Shown: positions 1 to 11,494, numbered from the stretch's first letter. The stretch: DNA of 64,000 nucleotides from an uncultured Flavobacteriales bacterium (GCA_943787725.1 CALSNM010000007.1:1-64000), one strand, 5' to 3'. Numbers and translations are program-made. Notes: generated by a model not told the origin, from the sequence alone.

Positions 1-2
1 CA

Positions 3-1252
3 GATAAAGCTTTTAAGGCAATTATAGAAATTGAAGAAAAGAGCAGTATCTTATACATTGACCCAAATACTAAATCTATATAAAATAAATATACCTAGTG
101 GCAAAAACACAGCTGGAAGTAACGTAAAACTTGTATTTGAAGACCTCCCTGACAACGATTTAAATGCCTTAGTCTTGGAATATAATTTGAGAGCAGATCA
201 CTTTATGTTTGGTGATTCCATGTATGTCTTAAAGTGCATAAAATCGAATAACTTTAAAGAATACAGTACACAACTAGACAAGTTCAAAGACTCGTTAATC
301 CAATACTATAAGCCTATTAAAAATAAATATTTCCATAATTACATCCGTTACTCAATTGCTTCGCTAGAACAAATTTCTACTGGAAAAGAAATTGTAACAA
401 ATAGAATAAATGTTTTCAATAACTACATCAACAACAAACCTGTACTTTATAGATAACGATGCTTATATGGAGTTTATAAATCAGTTTTACGAAAACACAC
501 TAAAACTGCCCGTAAAAGGAGGTAAAGACAAGTTATATTTAGCAATTAACAACCATGCTAGCCTATCCATGTTGAATGACATATTCATTAATGACATATT
601 TTTAAAAGATGCTAAATTGAGAGAGCTAATTATGATAAAAGGACTTGGTGAAGAATATTATTACGAGAATTTCATTAAAGAAAACATTCTAAACCTCATC
701 AAAGAAATAGGCAATACTTCTTTATTTCCAGAAAACAGAATTATTGCCAAAAACACGTTTACCCTTTTAACACATTTACAAATTGGATATAAAGCACCTG
801 ACTTTTCAATCGTAACAAGCAAGGGGGACTCAATATCACTTGATTCGTTAAAAGGAAAATATATTTACTTAGGTTTTTGGGCTTCCTGGAACGAGTCAAG
901 CTTACTAGAAATGGAAATAGCGCAAAAGCTCTACCAAGATTATGGAAAGTATATTGAGTTTATTAGTGTTTCGATGGATAAAGATGAAAATGCTTATTTA
1001 CAGTATATAAAAGAGCACCCTGAATTTAAGTGGCACATTGCCCATTACAAGCGGGATGTTGGTTTAATTACAGATTACAGATTAAAAAACCTTCCTGAAT
1101 ATTTCCTCATTGATCCGGATGGAATAATATTGCAAGCTCCTGCATTTAAGCCAAGTCCAAATGGTGATTATCAATCCATTGATTTAACCTTCTTCGAAAT
1201 TAAAAAGAAGTTAGAGCCAAAGAAAGTACGCGTAATTGGTGTTCGTGACTAA
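3..1252 (+). CDS. TlpA/AhpC-TSA (thioredoxin-fold) family protein, 5' end outside window, frameshifted
   Basis: ORFs 31-456 and 410-1252 plus an upstream stretch in frame 3 (DKAFKAIIEIEEKSSILYIDPNTKSI) read as one protein across frame changes near 80 and 430. C-terminal half has a TlpA-like pattern (APDFSIVTSKGDSISLDSLKGKYIYLGFWASW), lacking the CxxC cysteines. Confidence 0.7.
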
Positions 1253-1274
1253 TTCAAAACCGTATCTTTACCCC

Positions 1275-2273
1275 ATGGATTTAGTAACAGGTGGAACAGG
1301 AATAGTAGGTTCGCATATTTTAGAAGAACTCACCCAAAATGGAAAGACTGTTCGAGCTATAAAAAGAGCATCAAGCGACATACAGCTAGTCCAAAGCATC
1401 TTTGAACATTACAACAACCCCAACTTTAATTGCATCGAATGGGTATTAGGAGATATAACTGACATCTCCAGTATAGAGGAGGCAATGATTGGGATTGAAA
1501 ATGTTTATCATGCAGCCGCCATTGTAAGCTTCAATAAAAAAGACCGCCAAAAGATGCATAAAATCAATGTTGAAGGAACTGCCAATATTGTTAATCTATG
1601 TCTTGCTAATAATGTAAAAAAACTAGGGTATATAAGTTCAATTGCTTCCTTAGGAAGAACAGCCGGACAAGAATGGTATAGTGAGAAAGACACTTGGAAA
1701 ACATCAAAGCAAAACTCTTATTACGCAATAACTAAATATACGGCTGAGAATGAAGTTTGGAGAGGCACTGAAGAAGGACTAAATAGTGTAATGGTAAATC
1801 CCGGGGTAATTTTAGGTCCAGGAGAGATGCACAAAAGTAGCGGGACTCTATTTGGAACAATTTATAAAGGGCTTAAATATTATACGAAAGGAACCAACGG
1901 TTTTGTGGATGCTCGAGATGTTTCTAGATCTATCATTCAACTTGTACAATCAGATATTAGTAAAGAACGGTATTTATGCGTTGGTGAAAATCTTCCATTT
2001 AAAACTTTTTTTGAACTAGTAGCAAGCAGCTTAAATAAAAAGGCCCCATCGAAATTAGCAAAACCATGGCTAACTGGAATTGTTTGGAGGTTAGCAGGAT
2101 TTATTTCCTTTATCAGCGGAAAAAACCCTGCAATCACCAAAGAAAGTGTGAGCACGAGTCACTTTGTTAATCAGTATAATAGTGATAAGTTAAAACAAGC
2201 AATTGATTTTAAATTTACCCCTATAAAAGAAGCATGTGAAAATACGGGAGCATTTTTCCTAAAGAGAAAGTAG
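1275..2273 (+). CDS. NAD-dependent epimerase/dehydratase (SDR) family protein
   Basis: VTGGTGIVGSHILEEL Rossmann motif, YAITKYTAE (YxxxK). ATG at 1275; the N-terminus may be affected by an indel. Confidence 0.85.
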   Translation: MDLVTGGTGIVGSHILEELTQNGKTVRAIKRASSDIQLVQSIFEHYNNPNFNCIEWVLGDITDISSIEEAMIGIENVYHAAAIVSFNKKDRQKMHKINVEGTANIVNLCLANNVKKLGYISSIASLGRTAGQEWYSEKDTWKTSKQNSYYAITKYTAENEVWRGTEEGLNSVMVNPGVILGPGEMHKSSGTLFGTIYKGLKYYTKGTNGFVDARDVSRSIIQLVQSDISKERYLCVGENLPFKTFFELVASSLNKKAPSKLAKPWLTGIVWRLAGFISFISGKNPAITKESVSTSHFVNQYNSDKLKQAIDFKFTPIKEACENTGAFFLKRK

Positions 2274-3272
2274 TATTTCACAAATTGTATTTACATCTGC
2301 TTCAGAAACATCCAAATGCATTGTCAATCGAACTCGCTGCGGCCCAAAGCCTACAGCTAAAATTCCTTTATTCTTTAATTTCTCAAGAAACTCTGTATTT
2401 GTGATTTCATTTTTTAGCAAAAGAACAACAATATTGGTTTCTACGGGTAACGCTCCCTTAACCCATTGATTACTTAATCCAGCTTTTAATACTTTTTGCG
2501 CATTATCGTGATCAATAGCCAAACGTTCAACATGATTATCCAAAGCATAAGATGCGGCAGCGGCTAACATTCCGGCTTGTCGCATACCGCCACCAAAAGC
2601 TTTACGAACGCGTCTTGCTTTTTTTATAAAATCATTACTCCCCAGTAAAACAGATCCCACTGGAGCTCCTAAACCTTTTGACAAACAAACTGAAATTGAA
2701 TCGAAAACGGCACCATATTTTTTTGGATCTTCCTTATTTTTTACAATTGCATTGTAAACTCTTGCACCATCCAAATGAAGCGCTAAACCGTGTTTTTGAC
2801 AAACCTCTTTAATCTTATAAAACTCCTCAAATGCATAACATACTCCACCTCCTCTATTGGAGGTGTTTTCTAAACTTACTAAGCTTGTATTTGGTAAATG
2901 AACATCGTCACTATTGATATTTGCTTCGATTTGTGCAGCTGTTAATATTCCGGAATCCCCTTCGATAAGCCGAACAGAAGCCCCTGAGTTTGATGCAATA
3001 CCACCTCCTTCGTAACAATACACATGCGATTCTCTGCTACAAATAACCTCATCACCAGGCACAACATGTACTTTAATTGCAATTTGATTGGTCATCGTTC
3101 CGGAAGGGCAAAAAAGCGCTTTTTCCATTCCGAATATTGCTGCAACCTTTTCCTCTAAGGCATTAATTGAAGGATCTTCAACAAATACATCATCTCCCAA
3201 AGGAGCTGCTTGCATTGCATTTTTCATCTCTTTAGTGGGCAGTGTTACAGTATCGCTTCTAAGGTCTATCAT
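2259..3272 (-). CDS. ltaE: low-specificity L-threonine aldolase
   Basis: MIDLRSDTVTLPTKEMKNAM, PLP lysine region SVCLSKGLGAPVGSVLLG; full-length 337 aa. Confidence 0.93.
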   Translation of the reverse strand: MIDLRSDTVTLPTKEMKNAMQAAPLGDDVFVEDPSINALEEKVAAIFGMEKALFCPSGTMTNQIAIKVHVVPGDEVICSRESHVYCYEGGGIASNSGASVRLIEGDSGILTAAQIEANINSDDVHLPNTSLVSLENTSNRGGGVCYAFEEFYKIKEVCQKHGLALHLDGARVYNAIVKNKEDPKKYGAVFDSISVCLSKGLGAPVGSVLLGSNDFIKKARRVRKAFGGGMRQAGMLAAAASYALDNHVERLAIDHDNAQKVLKAGLSNQWVKGALPVETNIVVLLLKNEITNTEFLEKLKNKGILAVGFGPQRVRLTMHLDVSEADVNTICEILLSL

Positions 3273-3327
3273 ATTTAATCCTGTTTATTGAACGAATTTA
3301 ATTAATTTCACAGCATAATATTCAATA

Positions 3328-5003
3328 ATGCGGATAGTTTTAGTACTCTTTTCCTTTCTTTTATTCAATGCTTACTTCTCTCAAGAAAAGTATTGGGTTT
3401 ATCTAACTGACAAAGATGGTGTAGAATTTAATCCGCATAATTATTTTGATCAAAAAGCTATTAATAGAAGAATAAAAAACAACGTTCCATTAAATCATTT
3501 TACGGACAGACCTTTACGAACTGACTACCAAGACAAAATTTCCCATATTGCAGAATTCATTTGCGGACATACAAGATGGTTTAATGCCATTGCATGTAAA
3601 TTAACTCCTCAACAGCTTATTGAAATACAAAACCTCACTTTCGTAAAAGAGGTTTCAGCTATGAGCACCAGGACAGTATTTGCTGAAGGAAATGATTACA
3701 AAGAACTGCATAAAGGTGAACAAGGTCTTTTGGAAGGTCAAATTGCATCGATGCAAGGGAAAGAGTTTACAAAAAAAGGATTGACTGGAAAAGGGATTCG
3801 AATTTGTATTATTGATGCTGGCTTTCCAGATGTAAACACTTCTTCAATTTACCAGCACATTAGAGATAATAACCGAATTATAAAAACATGGGATTTCAAA
3901 AAAAACAAACCCGATATATATAAATACAGTTCTCATGGTTCAACTGTGCTTTCCTGTATAGCTGGAAAAACAGATGGCGTTTTTATCGGTCTTGCTATTG
4001 ACTCAGAATTCTTACTTGCAAGAACTGAAAGAATACTATATGAAGGAGACTGCTGAAGAAGAGGATTGGTTGATGGCCATTGAATGGGCTGATAAAAACG
4101 GAGCTGACATTGTAAACAGCTCTCTTGGGTACACTTCGGCAAGGCATTTCGTTGAAGACATGGATGGCAAAACCTGTATTATTTCTAAGGCTGGAAATCT
4201 CGCAGCTCGAAAGGGCATCTTAGTGGTTAATGCTGCCGGAAACGATGGAGCATGGAAGCTGGAAGTACATCGGAGCACCAGCCGATGCTGACAGCGTTTT
4301 ATCTGTTGGAGGAATAAATCCTTGGACCGGCTTGCACACCTCTTTTAGTTCTTATGGACCAACAGCTGACCACAGATTAAAACCAAATCTTTCTGCCTTT
4401 GGTCATGTTATGGGATATAGCCCAGGGATTGGAGTTCATGAAACACAAGGAACATCTTTTTCTAGTCCTTTGGTAGCTGGATTTGCTGCTTGTGTATGGC
4501 AAAGCGATACTACCCTAACAAATATGGAGTTATTCAAGAAACTAGAAGAATCTGCAAATCTGCATCCTTACTTTGATTATGCTCATGGCTATGGAGTTCC
4601 GCAGGCAACGTATTTTACTGAACCAGTTAAATGGGACCGAGGAAAGCGAAACTTTTACACTAGATGAAAGTGAATCCTTTATCCAAATAACGATTAAAGA
4701 TGAATCATTTCACTATAGAAGATAAAATCGTTTTCGATTATTTTCCCTATACATTTAACAAGCTAAATAGAATTCCATGGCTTCACTTTCAAGATACATA
4801 TAGCACTTTAGATAGTAATATTAAAAAAAGCGGTGCTGGTTATTTCTATTACCATATTGAAAATGATGCAGGTTATTTAGATGAATACCTTGTTTTATCT
4901 GTTTACGAAAAAAATATTTTAAGAATAAGAAAAGAGCGAAAACATCGGAAAAACGTATCGATTTCATTACAAAGGAACTTCAAAAACAATAACTCTAGAA
5001 TGA
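3328..5003 (+). CDS. S8 (subtilisin-like) serine peptidase, multiply frameshifted
   Basis: ORFs 3328-4056, 3974-4291, 4230-4667 and 4700-~4930 tile one protein: Asp (ICIIDAGFPDV), His (SSHGSTVLSCIAG), Ser (GTSFSSPLVAGFAA). The C-terminal frame ENIGKTYRFHYKGTSKTITLE* ends at the TGA at 5001-5003. Confidence 0.8.
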
Positions 5004-5740
5004 GGATAGTGCCAAAACATAGTATTCTTTTCATCCTAATTATAAGCTGTACTTCGATAGCTGCACAAACCGTATTAATAAAACAAACGGTACCTGAAAA
5101 TTTTGAAGATATAGACGAAGGACACGGACCAAACAGAGCGCATTTCTCCTACCCATACTTTGCATTAGGAATGCATACAGATGGTTATAGCCATGAAAAC
5201 GACACCATTATTTCACCTGTATATGGGAGATCCATGGAGATGCGGTTTGGAACACGCACCCGGCTTAAATTAAATCGATTTCTTGGATTTGGAATTGACT
5301 ATGAATTGGGTATTCCGCGCATTTTATAAACCTAAAAGACGCTTATGCTTTAGCCAACTTTCTCCCCTGATGTGAAAAAAGCTAGGTATCAAATCTATAC
5401 GATAGGTGCAGCTAGTTACTTTCAATTTAACTTCGAACCTAAAAGAGGCAATCAACTAGGATCGTATTTAGATATAGGAGTTTTTGGTGGTTATAATTTT
5501 GGAAGAAAATACAGCCAAACGTTGAAAATAGGGAAAGAAAAATCGGTTTACACAGCTTAAAAAATTACAGGATTTTGAAAAGCTAAATTACGGAGCAATT
5601 ATTCGTTTTGGGAAGAGAGTATGGGCAATATATGCTAAGTATAGATACTCCAATAGCTTTAAAAACAAAACAACCACATGGTAATTACGAGCTACCTCGT
5701 TTGACCTTTGGATTTGAATATTTCTTTGGAAAAATATAAC
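5000..5740 (+). CDS. outer-membrane beta-barrel-like protein, frameshifted
   Basis: ATG at 5000 overlaps the upstream stop (ATGA); signal peptide MRIVPKHSILFILIISCTSIAAQ; continues in ORF 5372-5560 and ends ...LPRLTFGFEYFFGKI* near 5740. Confidence 0.6.
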
Positions 5741-5802
5741 CAAAAACCGGGTGGTCACTTTTTAAAATCAATATCTAAATTAAACTCAGATATTGGCGCA
5801 AC

Positions 5803-6809
5803 CTAGTGCAATATCTTGAACACCAACTCTTTCAATAGTTCTCCATCCGAGATGGAAACATTCCCAACCCCTTTGGAGCGAAGATCATAATCTTTTAGGT
5901 ATCCAAATATTCTGGCCAACTTTGCTTTGGTATAGTTTTGAGCTGCTACGCGGTAATCTTTTAAAAAATATGGATGAACTCCCAATATAACAGCAAGTTC
6001 TTTTTCAGATGATTTAGGATGCATAGAAATGATACTTCATTAACTTCGTAAAATAATTATACAAGCGTTCCCAACGTTGCAGGAAATGGATAATTCTTCG
6101 GGTTTTGTGCAAAATGATTTACGATAAAATTCGATTTATAAACATTTTTTTCTGCCAGTGCATTGCTTAATTCAAACATATTGAAATCCTTTGAAATACC
6201 AACATTTTTCTGAATTACATCTTCATCGATAACCGTTTCACTCTCAAGTATAACTTTTAATTTCTCAATTGTATTAGCAATCTTACTTAAATCATTTCCT
6301 AAATACTCACCCATTAAATGGGAAGCTTTTGGCTTTATTTGAAGCCCTTGGCTTTTGCAAAAACCAACTATCCAATCTGCTAATTTGTAATCTTTTATTT
6401 TTTCGGCCGTGTAGAATTCGGTATGCTTGGCAAGTAGCTTTCCGATTTTTTTTCGTTTATCAATGGTTTTATACTTGTAATTAAAAACAAGAATAGTAGA
6501 AGCTAAAGGATTGGTAATATAAGCCTCCAGTTGATCCATTGTTCTCGATAAATGTTGCGCCTCTTTTACAATTACTACCTGGTATTGAGACATCATCGGA
6601 TACCGTTTAGCTGCACTAATTATATCTTGCATAGAAACATCCTTACCATAAAGAATTGTTTGGTTAAAATCTCTTTCAGAAGCTTCCAAAACATTTTCAG
6701 CGATGAAGTCAGATATCTTGTCTAAAAAGTATCCTTCATCCCCTTGTAAAAAGTAAACAGGTTTGTAAACCCCACTCTTCAATTCCTTTATGATTTCTTC
6801 GTATTTCAT
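5803..6809 (-). CDS. holA: DNA polymerase III subunit delta, one apparent frameshift
   Basis: MKYEEIIKELKSGVYKPVYFLQGDEGYFLDKI...; C-terminal ORF 5803-6024 (HPKSSEKELAVILGVHPYFLKDYRVAAQNYT) completes the family pattern in another frame. Confidence 0.9.
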
Positions 6810-6812
6810 TGC

Positions 6813-7586
6813 TTAATCGAATCGCATGTGACGCACAGATTTTCCATCATTGATTAACTCATTCAGAGAATCTATTCCTATCTGAATGTGCTTGTTTACA
6901 AAATCTCCTGTAATTTTTTTATCGCTTTCATCTGTTTTAACTCCTTCAGGAATCATCGGTTGATCAGACACCAACAACAAAGCTCCGGAAGGAATTGAAT
7001 TAGAAAAACCACCTGTAAAAATGGCTGAAGTTTCCATATCAATTGCCATTACACGGATTTTTCTTAAATAATCCTTAAACACTTCATCGTGTTCCCATAC
7101 TCTTCGGCTAGTTGTATAAACTGTACCTGTCCAATAATCTAAATCCATTTCTCGCACGGAGTGCGACACCGCTCTTTGTAAATTAAACGCTGGTAAGGCA
7201 GGTACCTCTGGCGGAAAATAATTATCGGAAGCTCCTTCCCCTTTTATAGCTGCAATTGGCAATACCATATCTCCAATTTTATTTTTCTTTTTAAGACCTC
7301 CACATTTCCCTAAAAACAAAGCTGCCTTTGGCGAAATTGCAGACAACAAATCCATTATAGTTGCTGCATTGGCAGCCCCCATTCCAAAATTGATAATTGT
7401 AATTTTATTGGCCGTAGCACTTGGCATAGCTTTATCCTTACCATCTACTTTAACACCGTTTAATTCTGCAAAAATATCGACGTAATTATCAAAGTTCGTA
7501 AGTAAAATATACTTCCCGAAATCTTCCAACTTCACTCCAGTATAACGTGGCAACCAATTCTCTACTATCTCCTTTTTCGTTTTCAT
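6813..7586 (-). CDS. amn: AMP nucleosidase
   Basis: Phosphorylase-superfamily motifs (NFGMGAANAATIMDLL, LFLGKCGGLK, MAIDMETSAIF); Bacteroidota-length protein, 257 aa. Confidence 0.9.
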   Translation of the reverse strand: MKTKKEIVENWLPRYTGVKLEDFGKYILLTNFDNYVDIFAELNGVKVDGKDKAMPSATANKITIINFGMGAANAATIMDLLSAISPKAALFLGKCGGLKKKNKIGDMVLPIAAIKGEGASDNYFPPEVPALPAFNLQRAVSHSVREMDLDYWTGTVYTTSRRVWEHDEVFKDYLRKIRVMAIDMETSAIFTGGFSNSIPSGALLLVSDQPMIPEGVKTDESDKKITGDFVNKHIQIGIDSLNELINDGKSVRHMRFD

Positions 7587-7659
7587 CTCTTTGTCTCTAT
7601 AATGTGCGAAAGGTACAAACTCCTATGAAATGAAGAAACTCCTATTTCAAAAATTCAAA

Positions 7660-7667
7660 TATCTTTG
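7660..7667 (+). promoter_or_regulatory. Bacteroidota -7 promoter element TATCTTTG
   Basis: Matches TAnnTTTG; 7 bp before ATG at 7675. Confidence 0.6.
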
Positions 7668-7674
7668 CAATTAG

Positions 7675-8127
7675 ATGCAAGAACTGAATTTACCCTCCTA
7701 TCCATTTAATGTAAAAAGAAATGCTGATGTTTTGCAAATATTTGACATAATTCGAAAAAAATGGGTAGTGCTGCAACCTGAAGAATGGGTCAGGCAGCAT
7801 GTTATTTGGTATCTAATTGAAGAAAAAGGATATCCTGCCTCTTTAATAGCCATCGAAAAGAGTTTGCTTGTCAATAATCTTCAAAAACGTTTCGACATTG
7901 TTCTCCACAGCAATATTGGAAAACCCTTAGTTATAGTAGAATGCAAGGCTCCAGGAATAAAAATAAGTGAAGATACATTGCATCAAGCATTGCGGTACAA
8001 CTCCATTATTCGCGCTCCATATATTTTCCTAACAAACGGATTAGAAATGTATTACGGGGAATTAAATTTTATCGACGCATCGTTTTCTTACATAAAAGAC
8101 ATTCCGTTTTACAAAGAAATTAAGTAA
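7675..8127 (+). CDS. solo type I restriction HsdR N-terminal (HSDR_N_2-like) nuclease-fold protein
   Basis: 150 aa with D-E-K pattern (KRFDIVLHSNIGKPLVIVECKAPGI), no helicase domain; next to holA, an arrangement seen in Bacteroidota. Confidence 0.8.
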   Translation: MQELNLPSYPFNVKRNADVLQIFDIIRKKWVVLQPEEWVRQHVIWYLIEEKGYPASLIAIEKSLLVNNLQKRFDIVLHSNIGKPLVIVECKAPGIKISEDTLHQALRYNSIIRAPYIFLTNGLEMYYGELNFIDASFSYIKDIPFYKEIK

Positions 8128-8132
8128 CTTTG
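8125..8132 (+). promoter_or_regulatory. Bacteroidota -7 promoter element TAACTTTG
   Basis: Matches TAnnTTTG; overlaps the stop codon of the upstream gene, 5 bp before ATG 8138. Confidence 0.5.
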
Positions 8133-8137
8133 GAATT

Positions 8138-10924
8138 ATGATGACAAAATATTTACTATTATTTGTTTTAATAGGTTTTGGGATAACAGGATTCTCGCAA
8201 AATAAATTTGAGGGAAATTTCTATCTTCAAAAATACTTATTAGAAAATTCAAACTCCTCTGAAAAGGTAGGTCTATTTGTAAAAGGTGACCTTTCCGAAA
8301 TTAAAAACATTACAAAACAACACAACGGAATATACCGTGGTTCTGTAAAAGGGTGGTATTATGTTCGAATTCCATCAAATGAATTGCAGGAATTTGTTGA
8401 AAATCAAAATATTTTAAATGTCAATTTTAGAGCATACCAAGGAACAGCATTAAACGACACAATGCGGGTAAACAACCGTATAAATGATATTCATTTGGGG
8501 GCAGCGCCCTTAAACACTTCTTTGGATGGTGATGGAGTTATTGTTGGTTTCATTGACACAGGCATTGACTTTTTACATCCTGACTTCATGAATCCTGACA
8601 GTAGCACGCGTGTTATGGCTTTATGGGACCAATCACTTGGCGTTAACCAATATACTCCGGCACAATATGGTTATGGGCAGCATTGGGACAGCACTCAAAT
8701 AAACCAAGGTTTATCAACAAATGTTGACATATGGGGCCATGGGTCAACTGTTGCAGGAGCAGCTTGTGGAAATGCATTTGCCAATGGAAAAAACAAAGGC
8801 GTTGCGCCCAAAACAGACATAATAATGGTTGAAACTGATGAAGCAGCAGCTGATTGGCTTTCCACAGTTGTAGATGCAGTAGAATATATTTACACAATTG
8901 CAGACTCTATTGGCAAACCTTGTGTCATTAATGCAAGTGTTGGAACATACTATGGCTCTCATGATGCACTTGACCCCTATGCCCTTTATATTGATAGTCT
9001 AATTAATGCGAAAAAAGGGCACTTATTTGTTGCGGCAGCTGGAAATTCCGGACATTTTGACCCCTACCACTTGCATACAGAAGTGACAGATACTTCGATG
9101 ACTTGGTTTCAACTAAACCCTACTTCGGCTTTTGGAGTTCCTACGGTATTCTTTGAAGTATGGGCTGACACTGCAGATTTAAACAATGTTAATTTTAGTA
9201 TTGGAGCAGATAAAGTCTATCCTAACCATAGTTTTAGAGGAAGGGGGCAGTTTTTTAATGCTGGTTCGATGCCTCAAAATGCTTTGACTTTTGACACCAT
9301 CAGAAACTTCAATGATGATATATTAGGAACCATTATGTACTGGTTTGAGCCTCGGGATGGCCAATACCTGTTGCAAGCTTATATGCAAGAACCTGATTCA
9401 GCTCAATATCATTTCAGGTTTGAGACTGCTGGAACCGGGAGTTTCGATATATGGACAACCGCTACATTTGGAACTTCAAATATGGAAAATCGAGCAGATA
9501 CGATTATTGGTTTTACGGAAATCAACAAATATGTTTATCCCGATACATTGCAAACAATTGTGAGCTCATTTCAATGTTCTCCAAATGTTATTACAGTAGG
9601 GAATTATGCAAATGACAGTGGTTATGTAAATAAACTAGGAAATTGGAACCCGGCAGGCGAAACAAGAGGCAAATTAGCAGCCAGTTCTAGCAAAGGACCA
9701 ACTCGTACCGGCTTAATTAAGCCAGAAATAGCTGCTTCTGGAGCAGTTACAAACAGTGCCTATCCTCTTTATCGAATAGCTCAGTTTGTAGCAAACAGCA
9801 CCGACGACGTTCTAGCCTTAGGCGGAATGCATTACCGCAATGGAGGAACCTCCATGTCCAGTCCGGTAGTTGCAGGAGTAGCTGCATTGTTTTTAGAACA
9901 ATGTCCAAAAGCAGATGCTAGCTATTTTAGCGATGCCTTAACAAATGCTGCCTATACAGACTCTTTTACAGGCGCAGTTCCAAATAATTCATTCGGATAT
10001 GGTAAATTAGATGGATTTGAAACTTTAATATACGCAAAAGAATTCGCAACTTTTTCTGGAAACAACTTAATATGTGAAGGTGACAGTAATCAATTTTCCA
10101 TTACTTCTACCAATGTCTCCTACCTCTGGGAATCCGGTGACACAACAAGTTTTCAATATTTTTCTGATAGCATTGAAACCTATTTTATGGTCACTAACTT
10201 AACAACTGGCTGTATTAGTGACACAATGAATATAACCACATCAGTTGCTGAAAAACCCACTTTGGAATGCTTAACAAACACCTATGATTTTTGTGAAAAT
10301 ACTTCTATTACAATATCAGAAAGCGGAGGGTTTAATTCTGTATTATGGAATGATGGACTAACAATCAATCCCAGGATTTTCACACAGGACTATGATGGAT
10401 ATATCCTAGGACTGGACACTAACTCTTGCGTAAGCGATACTTGCTTTATTACAGTTACAGAACAACCAAATCCAGCACAAGCAATAATTACAAATAACAA
10501 TACAGCTTTGTCTACAGCTGGAGGCTATGAAAGTTACCAATGGTATTTAGATGGTGCATTAATAGCAGGAGCCAATGACAGCGTTTACATCGCAATGCAG
10601 AATGGAAATTATCAGGTGGAAGTTTTTAATTCATTTGGATGCAGCACATTTTCGAGTATTACAACAATTTCAACCGTCGACATAAGTGAACATACAATCA
10701 ATGGAGCTATATACCCAAATCCGAATAACGGAACCTTTACAATTGAAACAAATCAATACAATGTCACCCTAAGCTTGTATAGCAGTTTAGGCAAACTAAT
10801 TTCAAGTACATATTTATCTGATTCAAGAATACATAATTATCGAAACTTATCTGCAGGAGCCTATTTTCTGCTAATTTCTGACGACTTACAAGTGGTTTGC
10901 AAGAAAATTGTTGTGCTTAAATAG
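8138..10924 (+). CDS. S8 family serine peptidase with T9SS type A C-terminal sorting domain
   Basis: Signal peptide; Asp GFIDTGIDFLHPDF, His WGHGSTVAG, Ser GGTSMSSPVVAG; C-terminal sorting domain IYPNPNNGTFTIE...LSAGAYFLLIS...KKIVVLK. Confidence 0.92.
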   Translation: MMTKYLLLFVLIGFGITGFSQNKFEGNFYLQKYLLENSNSSEKVGLFVKGDLSEIKNITKQHNGIYRGSVKGWYYVRIPSNELQEFVENQNILNVNFRAYQGTALNDTMRVNNRINDIHLGAAPLNTSLDGDGVIVGFIDTGIDFLHPDFMNPDSSTRVMALWDQSLGVNQYTPAQYGYGQHWDSTQINQGLSTNVDIWGHGSTVAGAACGNAFANGKNKGVAPKTDIIMVETDEAAADWLSTVVDAVEYIYTIADSIGKPCVINASVGTYYGSHDALDPYALYIDSLINAKKGHLFVAAAGNSGHFDPYHLHTEVTDTSMTWFQLNPTSAFGVPTVFFEVWADTADLNNVNFSIGADKVYPNHSFRGRGQFFNAGSMPQNALTFDTIRNFNDDILGTIMYWFEPRDGQYLLQAYMQEPDSAQYHFRFETAGTGSFDIWTTATFGTSNMENRADTIIGFTEINKYVYPDTLQTIVSSFQCSPNVITVGNYANDSGYVNKLGNWNPAGETRGKLAASSSKGPTRTGLIKPEIAASGAVTNSAYPLYRIAQFVANSTDDVLALGGMHYRNGGTSMSSPVVAGVAALFLEQCPKADASYFSDALTNAAYTDSFTGAVPNNSFGYGKLDGFETLIYAKEFATFSGNNLICEGDSNQFSITSTNVSYLWESGDTTSFQYFSDSIETYFMVTNLTTGCISDTMNITTSVAEKPTLECLTNTYDFCENTSITISESGGFNSVLWNDGLTINPRIFTQDYDGYILGLDTNSCVSDTCFITVTEQPNPAQAIITNNNTALSTAGGYESYQWYLDGALIAGANDSVYIAMQNGNYQVEVFNSFGCSTFSSITTISTVDISEHTINGAIYPNPNNGTFTIETNQYNVTLSLYSSLGKLISSTYLSDSRIHNYRNLSAGAYFLLISDDLQVVCKKIVVLK

Positions 10925-10994
10925 TCAAAAAGTTTTCCTACCGAATATATATTTTTATTTTTGTCTCTAAGAAAATTTAATTTTAATACGAACT

Positions 10995-11478
10995 ATGAAT
11001 TTAAGTGGAATTATTGCTATTTCCGGAAAAGGTGGATTGTTTACTGTTGCTGGTCAAAGTAAAAGCAATGTTATCGTTGAATCAGTAATTGACGGAAAGA
11101 AATTTCCAGCTTTTTCATCAAACAGAATTAGTGCATTAGAGGATATTAGTATATACACTTACGAAGGTGATGAACTTCTATCCGACATATTTAAATTAAT
11201 TTTTGAGCAAGAAAAAGGGGGTAAAGCGCCAAGTCACAAAGACAACGTTGATGATTTAAAAAAATACTTAAGAGGTATTATTCCTGAGTATGATGAAGAA
11301 AGAGTATTTACTTCTGATATTAAAAAATTATTTCAATGGTACAATCTTTTGCATGGCTCGAACAAATTAGAGTTGAAAGAAAAGAAAAACGAAGATAAAG
11401 TTGAAAATAAAGAAGCGCCTCAAAAAACTGAAGCTGCTGCGAAAAAAGCCTCCGAAAAAAGCCTCTAAGAAGAAATAA
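10995..11478 (+). CDS. DUF5606-like conserved protein; Lys-rich tail probably frameshifted
   Basis: MNLSGIIAISGKGGLFTVAGQSKSNVIVESVIDGKKFPAF. One A-run indel near 11440 would give KPPKKASKKK* ending at 11478 instead of KKASEKSL*. Confidence 0.75.
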
Positions 11479-11494
11479 AAAATTTACATTGTAC

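Noticed and set aside
7675-8127. Type I restriction-modification system
   Set aside because: Only an HsdR N-terminal-like domain is present; no helicase, HsdM or HsdS nearby. Solo copies next to holA are ordinary in Bacteroidota.
8643-9563. Antisense and alternate-frame ORFs inside the S8 peptidase (and similar short ORFs across the window)
   Set aside because: They overlap strong conserved genes, have atypical composition and no independent support.
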